Source of the DNA: Bacteroidales bacterium
Lineage (GTDB): Bacteria > Bacteroidota > Bacteroidia > Bacteroidales > UBA12077
Assembly: GCA_028282785.1 (NCBI GenBank)
Contig: JANQHE010000021.1
Location: 124,001 to 188,000, forward strand
Reading direction: 5' to 3'
DNA: 64,000 nt
The notes beneath the pieces are model-generated. The model was not told where the DNA came from. It saw nothing but the letters and a program-made list of their open reading frames with translations, and ran no database searches. Shown here in pieces: positions 35,452 to 44,745 of this stretch. The translations under genes and the position numbers were made by a program. Within the stretch, counting starts at the first letter, position 1, and each line of letters opens with the position of its first letter.

Positions 35452-37755
35452 ATGGCTAATAAATCAAAAAAGAAAAGCAAAACCAATTGGAAAAAACGAC
35501 TATTTAAACTCATCATTTCGGGTTTCCTGATTTTAGGAATATTTATGTTTTTTCTGGTCCTATTGGTTAGGATAGGTGTATTTGGTGAATTGCCAAGCTA
35601 TGCGGAATTAAAAAAAATAAGAAATAATACAGCTACAAATATTTATTCTGTCGACAACAAGTTGTTGGGCAGGTATTACCATCAAAACAGAACAAATGCA
35701 AGATTTGAGGATATCCCTGATCATTTAATTAAAGCATTAGTGGCAACAGAGGATGTGCGTTTCTTCAAACATAAAGGACTTGATTTTAGAAGTACTATCC
35801 GGGTTTTAGTAAAAACCATGATGATGTTTGATCGTAGCTCCGGAGGCGGGAGTACTTTAAGTCAACAATTAGCAAAGAATTTATATGGCAGAGGCAATCA
35901 TGGAATTTTCACAATTCCGGTAGCAAAAATTAAAGAAATAACTTTAGCACGGCGAATTGAAAAGTTGTATTCAAAAGAAGAAATCCTTGAACTTTATTTA
36001 AATACTGTTTCTTTTGGTGAAAACACTTATGGAATTGAAACTGCATCAATTATTTTTTTTGGTAAACAACCTTCCGAATTAAAAATTGAAGAGTCGGCTG
36101 TTTTAGTTGGACTTTTAAAAGCAAATACCAGCTATAATCCCCGAATGAATAAAGATGCGTCGTTAAAACGTAGAAACATTGTTTTAGGTCAGATGCATAA
36201 ATATGGTTTTTTAAAAAAGGCAGAGGTTGATTCTATAAAGAAGATTCCTGTTTCTATAAAATATAGAAAGCTTACAAATACTGAAGGACCAGCACCATAC
36301 TTTAGAGAATATGTAAGAAAGGAATGTTACCGAATTCTCGAAAACTCGAAACGACAAGATGGTTCATCATATAATCTTTACACGGATGGTTTAAAAGTGT
36401 ATACAACTCTTAATGGTACTATGCAAGGTTATTTGGAAGAAGCTGTTGAGAATCATATGTCTAAACTCCAGGTAATTTTCGATAAACATTGGAAAGGAGA
36501 AGAACCATGGATAGCTGATCCAAACATGGCAATGTTACAAATAAAGCAGAGTAATGCATACAAGTCTTTAATTAAAAGAGGATTATCTCATGATGATGCT
36601 ATTTCTGCAATGAAAGTTCCGCATAAAACAGAAATTTTTACATGGAAAGGTGTAAAAGATACTATCATGTCACCCATGGATTCACTGTTACATCATTTTA
36701 AATTACTGCAAATAGGATCAATTGTTATGAATGGAAGTAATGGTGATATTTTGGCCTGGGTTGGAGGAATTAATTATAAGTATTTTAAATATGATCATGT
36801 TACCTCAAAGCGACAAACAGGTTCTACAATTAAACCAATTGTATATGCTTCAGCTTTAAAAAGTGGAATCAAGCCTTGTGATTTTTTTGAAAATGATAGT
36901 ATTGTTTATGAGGATTACGACAATTGGACACCTAAAAACTCAGATGGTGAATATGGTGGTTATTATTCTGTAAAAGGGGCTTTGGCAAATTCAATAAATA
37001 CCGTAAGTGTTAAACTCCTGATGCAGGCTGGGATTGATTCTACAATTCAGTTAGCAGAAGATTTCGGAATTGAATCATATTTACCACCAGTTCCTTCGAT
37101 GGCACTGGGCACTGGTGAAGTTTCACTTTATGAAATGGTTAAATCTTACACTGTTTTTTTAAACAATGGAAAAAATATAGAACCCCGAATTATAAGAAGA
37201 ATAGAAGATTCAAAAGGAAATGTATTGTATTCAGATCCCTCGCATGAACCAAAAGATACGGTTATTAGTGAAGATATTGCGAATACGGTATTAGAAATGA
37301 TGAAAGGTGTAGTTGATCATGGAACAGCAAGTAGTTTAAGAACCATTTGGAGTTTTGATGGTGATTTTGTTGGTAAAACAGGAACTACTCAGAATAATAC
37401 GGACGCGTGGTTTATTGGAATGAACCCTAAGATAGTGGCTGGAGTTTGGGTAGGAGGTGATAATCCTGTTGTGAGATTTAAAACAACCACGTACGGACAA
37501 GGGGCATATTCAGCTTTACCTGTGTTTGCAAACTTTTTCCAAAGACTTTATTCAGATCGAAAGTATGCTTACCTGGGAAATGAGAAATTTAATATAACTG
37601 ATTCCTCTGGTTTACAATTAGATTGCAATGATTTTGAAGAAGAAGGAGAACCTCGTATTATAGAGTTGTTCATAAAAGAAGATGAAAATATAGGTGACTT
37701 TATAAAGAGAATATTTAAACGTAAAAAAGATAAACGAAAACAAAAAGATCAATAA
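35452..37755 (+). CDS. Class A penicillin-binding protein (PBP1a type)
   Basis: 767 residues. A basic cytoplasmic tail and one membrane span (about 17-42) precede the GT51 transglycosylase domain (VATEDVRFFKHKGLDFRS with the catalytic Glu; GGSTLSQQLAKNL; TLARRIEKLYSKEEILELYLN). The transpeptidase domain has the nucleophile motif TGSTIKP (SxxK), ANSINTV (SxN) and GKTGTTQNNTDAWF (KTG). It makes and cross-links peptidoglycan. The C-terminus is K/R-rich. Confidence 0.95.
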   Translation: MANKSKKKSKTNWKKRLFKLIISGFLILGIFMFFLVLLVRIGVFGELPSYAELKKIRNNTATNIYSVDNKLLGRYYHQNRTNARFEDIPDHLIKALVATEDVRFFKHKGLDFRSTIRVLVKTMMMFDRSSGGGSTLSQQLAKNLYGRGNHGIFTIPVAKIKEITLARRIEKLYSKEEILELYLNTVSFGENTYGIETASIIFFGKQPSELKIEESAVLVGLLKANTSYNPRMNKDASLKRRNIVLGQMHKYGFLKKAEVDSIKKIPVSIKYRKLTNTEGPAPYFREYVRKECYRILENSKRQDGSSYNLYTDGLKVYTTLNGTMQGYLEEAVENHMSKLQVIFDKHWKGEEPWIADPNMAMLQIKQSNAYKSLIKRGLSHDDAISAMKVPHKTEIFTWKGVKDTIMSPMDSLLHHFKLLQIGSIVMNGSNGDILAWVGGINYKYFKYDHVTSKRQTGSTIKPIVYASALKSGIKPCDFFENDSIVYEDYDNWTPKNSDGEYGGYYSVKGALANSINTVSVKLLMQAGIDSTIQLAEDFGIESYLPPVPSMALGTGEVSLYEMVKSYTVFLNNGKNIEPRIIRRIEDSKGNVLYSDPSHEPKDTVISEDIANTVLEMMKGVVDHGTASSLRTIWSFDGDFVGKTGTTQNNTDAWFIGMNPKIVAGVWVGGDNPVVRFKTTTYGQGAYSALPVFANFFQRLYSDRKYAYLGNEKFNITDSSGLQLDCNDFEEEGEPRIIELFIKEDENIGDFIKRIFKRKKDKRKQKDQ

Positions 37756-37841
37756 ATTAATTTTTAAAGCTTTTCCGGAACTTGTATTTATTTCGAAAAA
37801 AGTATAAATTGTTATAAGAATTCAACTCTAACCTGGATAAT

Positions 37842-38891
37842 ATGCGAACCTACAAGATACTTGTTGTTGAAGATGATCCTGTTTACATAAAAATCCTGTG
37901 TCATATACTTAATGAACTTGATAAAAAAGTTAAGGTATTCAAAACAAACAATGGACTTGATGCACTGGAAATCGTAGAAAAAGAAATACCTGATTTAATT
38001 CTTACAGACTGGGATATGCCACAGATGAACGGAATAGAATTTTGCAAAAAGATTCAGGTTAGTCAAGGTTTTGAACATATACCGGTTATTATGTGTACGG
38101 GTATCAATAAATCTTCAGAGAATCTTAAAACAGCTTTTGAGTCGGGTGTTGTTGATTTTATAAGAAAACCAATTGATAAGGTGGAGTTAATGTCCAGGGT
38201 TAATTCCATGCTTAAATTATCAGAATCTTATCTGACCATAAAAAAACAAAAAGAACAAATTGAAGTAGAAAAACAAAAGTCTGATCAATTATTACTTAAT
38301 ATATTACCACGGAAAATTGCATATGATTTAAAAGAAACAGGAGAAACGAAACCGGAGCTATTTAAAAATGTATCGGTACTTTATAGCGATATTGTTGATT
38401 TTACGGAGAAGACACTTAAAATCCCTACGAATATATTGTTAGAAGAACTTAATGAGCTTATAAAGGCATTTGATGCAATTATGATTAAAAATAATTGTGA
38501 AAAGATTAAGACAGTTGGTGATGCCTACGTTGCAGTTTGCGGTTTGCCTGTTCCGAATAAAAAGCATGCGGAAAATATTATAAATGCATCAAAAGATATT
38601 ATTTCGTTTTTAGAACAAAGAAATGAAACCGGTAATTATAAGTGGGAGGTTCGAATAGGGATTGATAGTGGCGAAGTTGTCGGAGGTATAATAGGAACAC
38701 AAAAATACATATATGATATATTCGGCGATCCGGTTAATACGGCTTCACGATTAGAGCATAATTCCGAAACCATGCGAATTCATCTTTCGGAAAGAACATT
38801 TAATCTTGTAAAAGATGAGTTCGAATTTGAAGAACAAGCTCCACTCGAAGTTAAAGGTAAAGGAATAATGAAAATGTATTTTGTAAAATAG
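37842..38891 (+). CDS. Response regulator with class III adenylate cyclase output
   Basis: 349 residues. The receiver domain (1-125) has Asp11/Asp12, phospho-acceptor Asp56 (LTDWDMP) and Lys109 (RKP). A short coiled coil (130-155) leads to the cyclase domain. Metal aspartates are Asp183 (YSDIVDFT) and Asp227 (KTVGDAYV); the base-selecting pair is Lys223 and Asp292 (YDIFGDPVN), the pattern expected for ATP rather than GTP; Asn299 and Arg303 are in place. It therefore probably makes cAMP when its receiver is phosphorylated. No histidine kinase gene is adjacent. It stands alone, 86 bases after the PBP gene. Confidence 0.92.
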   Translation: MRTYKILVVEDDPVYIKILCHILNELDKKVKVFKTNNGLDALEIVEKEIPDLILTDWDMPQMNGIEFCKKIQVSQGFEHIPVIMCTGINKSSENLKTAFESGVVDFIRKPIDKVELMSRVNSMLKLSESYLTIKKQKEQIEVEKQKSDQLLLNILPRKIAYDLKETGETKPELFKNVSVLYSDIVDFTEKTLKIPTNILLEELNELIKAFDAIMIKNNCEKIKTVGDAYVAVCGLPVPNKKHAENIINASKDIISFLEQRNETGNYKWEVRIGIDSGEVVGGIIGTQKYIYDIFGDPVNTASRLEHNSETMRIHLSERTFNLVKDEFEFEEQAPLEVKGKGIMKMYFVK

Positions 38892-38895
38892 AACT

Positions 38896-40119
38896 TTACT
38901 TAATTTTTCTTTTAATTTCCTGGAGCTTCCAATAGGTTAAACTTCTCCAAAGCCACTCAAATGGTCCGAATTTGAAATATTTTAACCAAACAGGTGATAT
39001 TATCAGTTGTAATGCCCAAATTCCAAAAACAAACAATATTTGCTGGGCTCTTTCAACTTGACCGAATAAACCTAATCCATGTCCGTAAAAAATAAAAGTT
39101 CCGATTATTGATTGTATTAAATAGTTAGACAAGGCAGTTTGTCCAACTGCTTGTAAACTTCGTGAGAGCCAGCCTTTCTTCAATAATAATAGTAAAAACA
39201 GAACAATTCCAATATAGCCTAATGCTACAAAAATGCTTCCCCAATAATTATATTGCGATCCAATGAAAAAAGAATACTCCATGGAGAAATTATGGTTAAA
39301 GTTTTTAACTAAACCTAATCCTATAATTAAATATCCAATCAATAATCCAATGAGTGCAAGTTTAATATAAAACTGCGTAGATTTTTTGACCGATAAAACA
39401 CCCCATTTATATAGTGCCATTCCAATAAGCATTAATCCACCGGACCTCCACCCAACTAAGAAGAAATACAAAAATGTTTGCATTTCAATAGCTTCAGGAA
39501 TTCTAATTTCCATTTGTTCTAAATAGCTTCCGGAGTATAATTTAATTTCTCTGGCAACTGATTCAGCTGCAGGCAGCCAGTTTTCCATCATTCCTGCTTT
39601 TGAAGCTTCCGGCATAAAAGGAATTGAAAATCCAGTAAATAGATATAAAATAGATCCAATTGATGTAAATATAATACCAACAATTAACAAAGACTTTGCT
39701 TTCTTTTTACGAAATAGTACTACCCAAAGAGCCGATATCCCATAAGCAACAAGAATATCAGCATACCATATTAAGTAAGCATGCAATAACCCTAAAATAA
39801 TTAACCAAAAACTTCTTCGATAATGTATATTCAATGATTTAATTCCTTTTTCTTTTAATCTTTCAGTAAAAAGAATTATTCCTGCACCAAACAGAATGGA
39901 AAATATTGACATGAATTTAGAGTCTGCAACGATATGGCTGATTATCCAAACCATTTTATTTATTCCTGTGAAATCGCCATAAGCGGTAGGATTTAGATAT
40001 GCTGCACCAATCATCGACATGCTTTGAATATTCATGATAAGAATTCCCAGGATTGCAAATCCCCTTAAAATATCCAGAGATATTATTCTTTCCGGTGATG
40101 TAGTTGGCTTAACTTTCAT
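38896..40119 (-). CDS. DUF418-family multi-pass membrane protein
   Basis: 407 residues with about ten hydrophobic segments. The start RIISLDILRGFAILGILIMNIQSM is the usual DUF418/YeiB opening, and the C-terminal quarter holds the DUF418 core (VGQTALSNYLIQS, FGPFEWLWRSLTYWK). The family resembles acyltransferase-3-like membrane proteins; function is not established. It converges on the cyclase gene with only 4 bases between stops. Confidence 0.88.
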   Translation of the reverse strand: MKVKPTTSPERIISLDILRGFAILGILIMNIQSMSMIGAAYLNPTAYGDFTGINKMVWIISHIVADSKFMSIFSILFGAGIILFTERLKEKGIKSLNIHYRRSFWLIILGLLHAYLIWYADILVAYGISALWVVLFRKKKAKSLLIVGIIFTSIGSILYLFTGFSIPFMPEASKAGMMENWLPAAESVAREIKLYSGSYLEQMEIRIPEAIEMQTFLYFFLVGWRSGGLMLIGMALYKWGVLSVKKSTQFYIKLALIGLLIGYLIIGLGLVKNFNHNFSMEYSFFIGSQYNYWGSIFVALGYIGIVLFLLLLLKKGWLSRSLQAVGQTALSNYLIQSIIGTFIFYGHGLGLFGQVERAQQILFVFGIWALQLIISPVWLKYFKFGPFEWLWRSLTYWKLQEIKRKIK

Positions 40120-40154
40120 ATTTGATCTATTTTGGAAATTTAATTCGTAAATTA

Positions 40155-40162
40155 CAAAAATA
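40155..40162 (-). promoter_or_regulatory. Candidate -7 box for the DUF418 gene
   Basis: On the minus strand it reads TATTTTTG, matching TAnnTTTG, 36 bases before the start codon. The divergent cupin gene begins 14 bases to the right, so the two promoters overlap. Confidence 0.4.
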
Positions 40163-40175
40163 AAAAAGTGAAGGT

Positions 40176-40442
40176 ATGAAAATTATTGTAAAACAGCTTT
40201 CCGATAAAGAGAAGAAATCAAAAGGAATTTATAATTGGCCAATCTGGGAGAAAGAAGTTTCAAGATTCGATTGGTATTATGATTCAACTGAACACTGCCA
40301 GATTTTGGAGGGTAAAGTTATTGTTGAAACAGGCGAAGAAAATGTTGAAATTAAAGCAGGGGATTTTGTCACTTTTCCAAAAGGACTAAAATGTGTTTGG
40401 GATATCAAAGATGATATTAAAAAGCACTATAACTTTGAGTAG
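40176..40442 (+). CDS. Small cupin-domain protein (DUF861/Cupin_3 type)
   Basis: 88 residues forming one cupin barrel: WEKEVSRFDWYYDSTEHCQILEGKVIVETG, followed by IKAGDFVTFPKGLKCVWDI. The EHCQILEG and GDFVTFPKG pieces are the two cupin motifs of the Cupin_3 group. Such proteins are related to ureidoglycolate hydrolases and bind metal or small ligands. No substrate can be assigned. Confidence 0.85.
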   Translation: MKIIVKQLSDKEKKSKGIYNWPIWEKEVSRFDWYYDSTEHCQILEGKVIVETGEENVEIKAGDFVTFPKGLKCVWDIKDDIKKHYNFE

Positions 40443-40444
40443 AA

Positions 40445-40484
40445 AAACTATACTTACATAAGATTACGTAAGTACAGTTTTTTT
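40445..40484. terminator. Bidirectional terminator between the cupin and ABC permease genes
   Basis: AAACTATACTTAC and GTAAGTACAGTTT pair with one mismatch, flanked by A and T runs. It sits between the converging genes. Confidence 0.75.
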
Positions 40485-40486
40485 AT

Positions 40487-41311
40487 TTATAAGTTTCTTT
40501 TGTTAATAAGTATTATTGATATAGCAATAAAAAACCCAATATAACCAGTAGCGATTAACACAGTTAACCCTAAAGGTAACTCTTCAGGTAATATTCCTAT
40601 TTCTGAAAAATCTAATTGACTTGTTCCTGTTGGCCCTGTATAATCTGTTTCAGAAGCCATTGTTAGCACTTCGGGTCTCGGAGTTAGATTTGAAATAATT
40701 TTTAAAGGAAAGAACCTTCTTGCTTCTTGTTTAAAAAATAATCTGATAATTCCTTCAACTGGGAAATACAATATAAACAGAATTATTGACAAAGCAGTAT
40801 TTCTAAATAACATAGCAAATAACAGTCCCAATGTCATATAGCCAATAGCTTGTATAAAGTAAACAAATAATAAATAGGAATGATCCAACATCATATTAAA
40901 TGTGATGTCCTTTGTATTGATCAATCCAAAAATCAGTACTGCAATTAGCACCATCATAAAAGTGTAGATTGCGATCGTAAAGATGAAAAGTAGTTTACCT
41001 GTAATAAGATCACTTCTGCTTAATCCATCAATTACATTTTGTCGAAATGTTCTAAAAGAAAATTCATTTCCAACTAATGTAATTAATACAATCGTAAGGA
41101 AAATATTAAACCAGCTGGCAACCCAGGGGAAAAATGTCCAAATGTTTGGGAACTGATACAATCCTTTGATTGAAAATCCGGGTACTGTTATATGCCATCG
41201 GGAAACTACCAATACTACTAAGAAAAAGAGTACAAAATGAATAATCATCAAAGTTTTAAATGCAGGATATGATAGTGCTTTTATTCTTTCAAGAGTGAAA
41301 AGTTTTTTCAT
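40487..41311 (-). CDS. ABC transporter permease (ABC-2 type)
   Basis: 274 residues with about six hydrophobic segments. NEFSFRTFRQNVIDGLSRSDL is the typical loop of ABC-2-type permeases, where the first transmembrane segment is followed by a conserved cytoplasmic helix. It lies 27 bases after the ATPase gene on the same strand, forming an exporter of unknown substrate. Confidence 0.88.
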   Translation of the reverse strand: MKKLFTLERIKALSYPAFKTLMIIHFVLFFLVVLVVSRWHITVPGFSIKGLYQFPNIWTFFPWVASWFNIFLTIVLITLVGNEFSFRTFRQNVIDGLSRSDLITGKLLFIFTIAIYTFMMVLIAVLIFGLINTKDITFNMMLDHSYLLFVYFIQAIGYMTLGLLFAMLFRNTALSIILFILYFPVEGIIRLFFKQEARRFFPLKIISNLTPRPEVLTMASETDYTGPTGTSQLDFSEIGILPEELPLGLTVLIATGYIGFFIAISIILINKRNL

Positions 41312-41338
41312 CTTTTTATAATTTAATCTTTTAAAATC

Positions 41339-42226
41339 TTATTTAACTAATTGTAAAAATTGATCTTCGAGACTTTGTTTTTTAACAACAATTTTCGATA
41401 ACGGATATCCTTTTTCGTAACAAAACTTACTTAGATCTGTTGGTTTGTAGATGCTTTTCAACACAACAGCCAGGTCTTCTTCTTCTTTATAAACATTCGT
41501 TGCTAAATCGGAATCTTGTATTAAAACCATCAATTCACCTAGTTTTTCGGCTTGTATATAAACTGTCTCATCAGTAGATAATAGTTCTCCAACCTTTCCA
41601 TTGGCAATTAGTTCCCCTGATTTAAGAATTGCAGCGTGAGAACAAACTTTTTCTACCTCATCTAAAATATGGCTGGCAAGGATTATAGTTTTACCTTCTT
41701 GAGCTTGGGCTTGAATAATATGTCGAACTTCTGCAAATCCTTCAGGATCTAGGCCATTTGTCGGTTCATCTAAAACTAAAACTTCCGGATTTCCAATTAA
41801 AACAGATGCCATTGACATGCGTTGCTTCATACCTAACGAAAGATGTCCAAAGTTCGTATGTTTCCTTTTTAAAAGATTTGCAACACCCAGAGCGTAATTG
41901 ATATCATCTTCTGGCGCATCTTTTATTTTAGCAACGATTTTTAGATTTTCCCATAATGTTAAATAAGGGTAGAAATTTGGCGTTTCAACCAAAGATCCTA
42001 TTCTACGACGAATTTGTTTTGTAAACGGTTCTCCAAACCATTGAAAATTACCGCCATTTGCTTGTAAAATTCCTAAAACTACAGCCAGCGTTGTTGTTTT
42101 ACCGCTTCCATTCGGACCAAGTATTCCGTATACCTCACCCTTTTTTACTTCGAAAGAAACATCTTGAATCGCTCGAATATTCCCGTAATTCTTACTAAGG
42201 TTGTTTATTTTTAATATTGTTTCCAC
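41339..42226 (-). CDS. ABC transporter ATP-binding protein
   Basis: 295 residues. Walker A is GPNGSGKTTTLAVV, the signature is LSLGMKQRMSM, Walker B is VLVLDEPTNGLDPEGF and the switch histidine lies in ILASHILDEVEK. The C-terminal about 70 residues are typical of the CcmA/DrrA-like group. It pairs with the ABC-2 permease 27 bases downstream and follows recQ but is separated from it by a terminator. Confidence 0.93.
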   Translation of the reverse strand: METILKINNLSKNYGNIRAIQDVSFEVKKGEVYGILGPNGSGKTTTLAVVLGILQANGGNFQWFGEPFTKQIRRRIGSLVETPNFYPYLTLWENLKIVAKIKDAPEDDINYALGVANLLKRKHTNFGHLSLGMKQRMSMASVLIGNPEVLVLDEPTNGLDPEGFAEVRHIIQAQAQEGKTIILASHILDEVEKVCSHAAILKSGELIANGKVGELLSTDETVYIQAEKLGELMVLIQDSDLATNVYKEEEDLAVVLKSIYKPTDLSKFCYEKGYPLSKIVVKKQSLEDQFLQLVK

Positions 42227-42250
42227 AAATGCTTTTTTAAAAGGATTAAT

Positions 42251-42275
42251 AAAAAAAGGGATGCTAATGCATCCC
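42251..42275 (-). terminator. Terminator of recQ
   Basis: GGGATGC and GCATCCC form a 7-bp GC-rich stem with a 4-base loop, followed on the minus strand by seven T. It lies about 37 bases after the recQ stop. Confidence 0.88.
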
Positions 42276-42311
42276 AGGCAAGTTATAATTTTTTTAGTAG
42301 ATAACCATGAA

Positions 42312-44507
42312 TTAATTTCCTAACTCAGAGAAAAACTTAATTCTCATCAATCGAATTTCTTCCTCAGAATATTCTTCTTCACCTAATTCTTCCAGTGCAG
42401 CTTCTATTGATTCTGTTTCTGCTTCTTCCCTGAAATATTCATAAATATCTTCCTGCTTTTCTTCATCAATAGTTTGATTGATATAATAATCAATGTTGAG
42501 CTTAGTTCCCGATTGCACAATTGATTCTATCTCCTCAATAAGCTGAGACATCTCCAATCCTTTAGCATCAGCAATATCATCAAGAGACATTTGCCTATCG
42601 ATACTTTGAATAATGTATACTTTTAATCCGGATTTGTTAACAACGGATTTTACAACCATATCCATCGGGCGAATTATCTCTTTTTCCTCTACATATTTTT
42701 TGATTAAATCAACGAACTTGGCTCCGTATTTTTGTGCTTTCCCTGCGCCAACACCTGCAATTCGTTGCATTTCATCTATAGTTATCGGATATTGTATTGC
42801 CATGTCCTCAATAGATGGATCCTGGAAAATAACAAATGGCGGAAGGTTTAAATCTTTTGCAACTTTTTTACGCAGGTCTTTTAGAATATTGAAAAGCTCT
42901 GTATCAACTGCCGCGGTTTTACCTTCACCGGATTTGCCTTCTAATTCGTCATCTGCCGATTCATAATCATGATCTTTGGTTAATGTAAACGATTTTGGAT
43001 TTTTAATAAATTCTTTTCCCTGATTGCTTACACTTAATAATCCGTAGTTTTCAATATCCTTATTAATAAATCCGGCAACTAGTGCTTGGCGTAATACAGC
43101 ATTCCAATATTTTGGATCTTCTTTAGAACCTTCTCCAAAAATTTCCAGTTCATGGTGTTTATATGATTTAATGGCTGTGTTTTTTACTCCGGCTACTACA
43201 TTAGCTACATGCTCGGCTTTAAACTTTTCTTTAACCGCAATAATTGAATTTAGAGCTAAAGCTACATCATCTTTTCCTTCGAATTGTTCCTTTGGATAAT
43301 TGCAATTGTCACAGTTTTCACAATTTTCCTGATGATACTCTTCACCAAAATAGTGCAATAGCATTTTTCTTCGGCATACTGCACTTTCCGCGTAAGAAAC
43401 GGTTTCGATCAGAAGCTGCTTTCCAATTTCTTGTTCTGCCAAAGGTTTACCTTGCATAAATTTTTCAAGCTTCTGTATGTCTTTATAGCTATAAAAGGAA
43501 ATACATTTCCCTTCACCACCATCACGGCCGGCTCTACCTGTTTCCTGGTAATAACCTTCTAAACTTTTAGGAATATCGTAATGAATTACAAAACGAACAT
43601 CAGGTTTATCTATTCCCATTCCGAAAGCAATAGTTGCTACAATTACATCTACATCTTCCATTAAGAATTTATCCTGGTTGCCACTTCTTGTCGCAGCATC
43701 CATTCCTGCATGGTATGGCAGTGCTTTAATGCCATTAACCTGTAAGATCTCTGCAAGTTCTTCAACCTTTTTTCGACTTAAGCAATATATTATTCCTGAT
43801 TTCCCGGAGTTATTCTTAATGAATTTTATTATTTCTTTGGCTGCATTGACCTTGGGCCTTACTTCATAATACAGATTTTCCCTGTTAAATGAAGATTTAA
43901 AAACATTTGCATCCAACATATCCAGGTTTTTCTGTATATCGCTCTGAACCTTTGGTGTTGCAGTTGCTGTTAATGCAATAAGCGGTGCTATGCCAATTTT
44001 GTTTATAATAGGTCGAATACGTCTGTATTCAGGTCTAAAATCATGTCCCCACTCAGAAATACAATGAGCTTCATCTACCGCGTAAAAAGAAATTTTAGCT
44101 TGTTTTAAAAAGAGAATATTTTCTTCCTTCGTTAATGATTCCGGTGCAACATACAGCAATTTGGTTTTACCATCTAAAACATCTTGCTTTACCTTCTGCA
44201 TTTGTGTTTTAGTCAAAGATGAATTTAAAAAATGCGCTATACCTTCTTCAGTACTAAACCCTCGCATAGCATCAACCTGATTTTTCATTAAGGCAATTAA
44301 AGGAGAAATAACTATGGCTGTACCATCCATAATTAAAGAAGGTAATTGATAGCATAATGATTTTCCTCCTCCGGTTGGCATTAAAACAAATGAATCGTTC
44401 CCGTCAAGAACATTTCTTATTACTACCTCCTGATTTCCCTTAAATGTATCAAATCCAAAATATTTTTTGAGGTAATCCTTTAACGAAATATCTGCTCCTA
44501 CACTCAT
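42312..44507 (-). CDS. recQ: ATP-dependent DNA helicase RecQ
   Basis: 731 residues. Helicase motifs: MPTGGGKSLCYQLP (I), AVDEAHCISEWGHDFRPEYR (II with the aromatic loop), ALTATATPKV (III), and ATIAFGMGIDKPDVR (V), QETGRAGRDG (VI). The RecQ-C zinc domain has Cys in AVCRRKM and ENCENCDNC, and the HRDC domain lies at about 525-605. RecQ unwinds DNA during recombination repair. The C-terminal acidic tail (about 690-731) is an addition common in Bacteroidota RecQ. Confidence 0.96.
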   Translation of the reverse strand: MSVGADISLKDYLKKYFGFDTFKGNQEVVIRNVLDGNDSFVLMPTGGGKSLCYQLPSLIMDGTAIVISPLIALMKNQVDAMRGFSTEEGIAHFLNSSLTKTQMQKVKQDVLDGKTKLLYVAPESLTKEENILFLKQAKISFYAVDEAHCISEWGHDFRPEYRRIRPIINKIGIAPLIALTATATPKVQSDIQKNLDMLDANVFKSSFNRENLYYEVRPKVNAAKEIIKFIKNNSGKSGIIYCLSRKKVEELAEILQVNGIKALPYHAGMDAATRSGNQDKFLMEDVDVIVATIAFGMGIDKPDVRFVIHYDIPKSLEGYYQETGRAGRDGGEGKCISFYSYKDIQKLEKFMQGKPLAEQEIGKQLLIETVSYAESAVCRRKMLLHYFGEEYHQENCENCDNCNYPKEQFEGKDDVALALNSIIAVKEKFKAEHVANVVAGVKNTAIKSYKHHELEIFGEGSKEDPKYWNAVLRQALVAGFINKDIENYGLLSVSNQGKEFIKNPKSFTLTKDHDYESADDELEGKSGEGKTAAVDTELFNILKDLRKKVAKDLNLPPFVIFQDPSIEDMAIQYPITIDEMQRIAGVGAGKAQKYGAKFVDLIKKYVEEKEIIRPMDMVVKSVVNKSGLKVYIIQSIDRQMSLDDIADAKGLEMSQLIEEIESIVQSGTKLNIDYYINQTIDEEKQEDIYEYFREEAETESIEAALEELGEEEYSEEEIRLMRIKFFSELGN

Positions 44508-44646
44508 TCCTACAATTAAATTATTTTATAAAACGATTTAGGTCAAACTGATAAAAGAAATAAAAAGATTATTTCTGTACAAATTATTAATTTATTTCTA
44601 AAACATGTTTTAAAACGAAACCTTCCAGGATTATTTTAAAAATAAA

Positions 44647-44654
44647 TACATTTG
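44647..44654 (+). promoter_or_regulatory. Candidate -7 box for kdsD-tatC
   Basis: TACATTTG fits TAnnTTTG, with the kdsD start 92 bases downstream. The 238-base gap 44508-44745 otherwise shows nothing but AT-rich sequence. Confidence 0.45.
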
Positions 44655-44745
44655 TACTATAAAAATAGAAATTTAAACTGATTATACCAAATCCAAGAAT
44701 TTTAACAATTTTTGACTAAATATTGGATTTTTAAACTATGTATAT

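Noticed and set aside
42613-43869. Several plus-strand frames antisense to recQ
   Set aside because: All are shadows of recQ; no independent start signal or family match.
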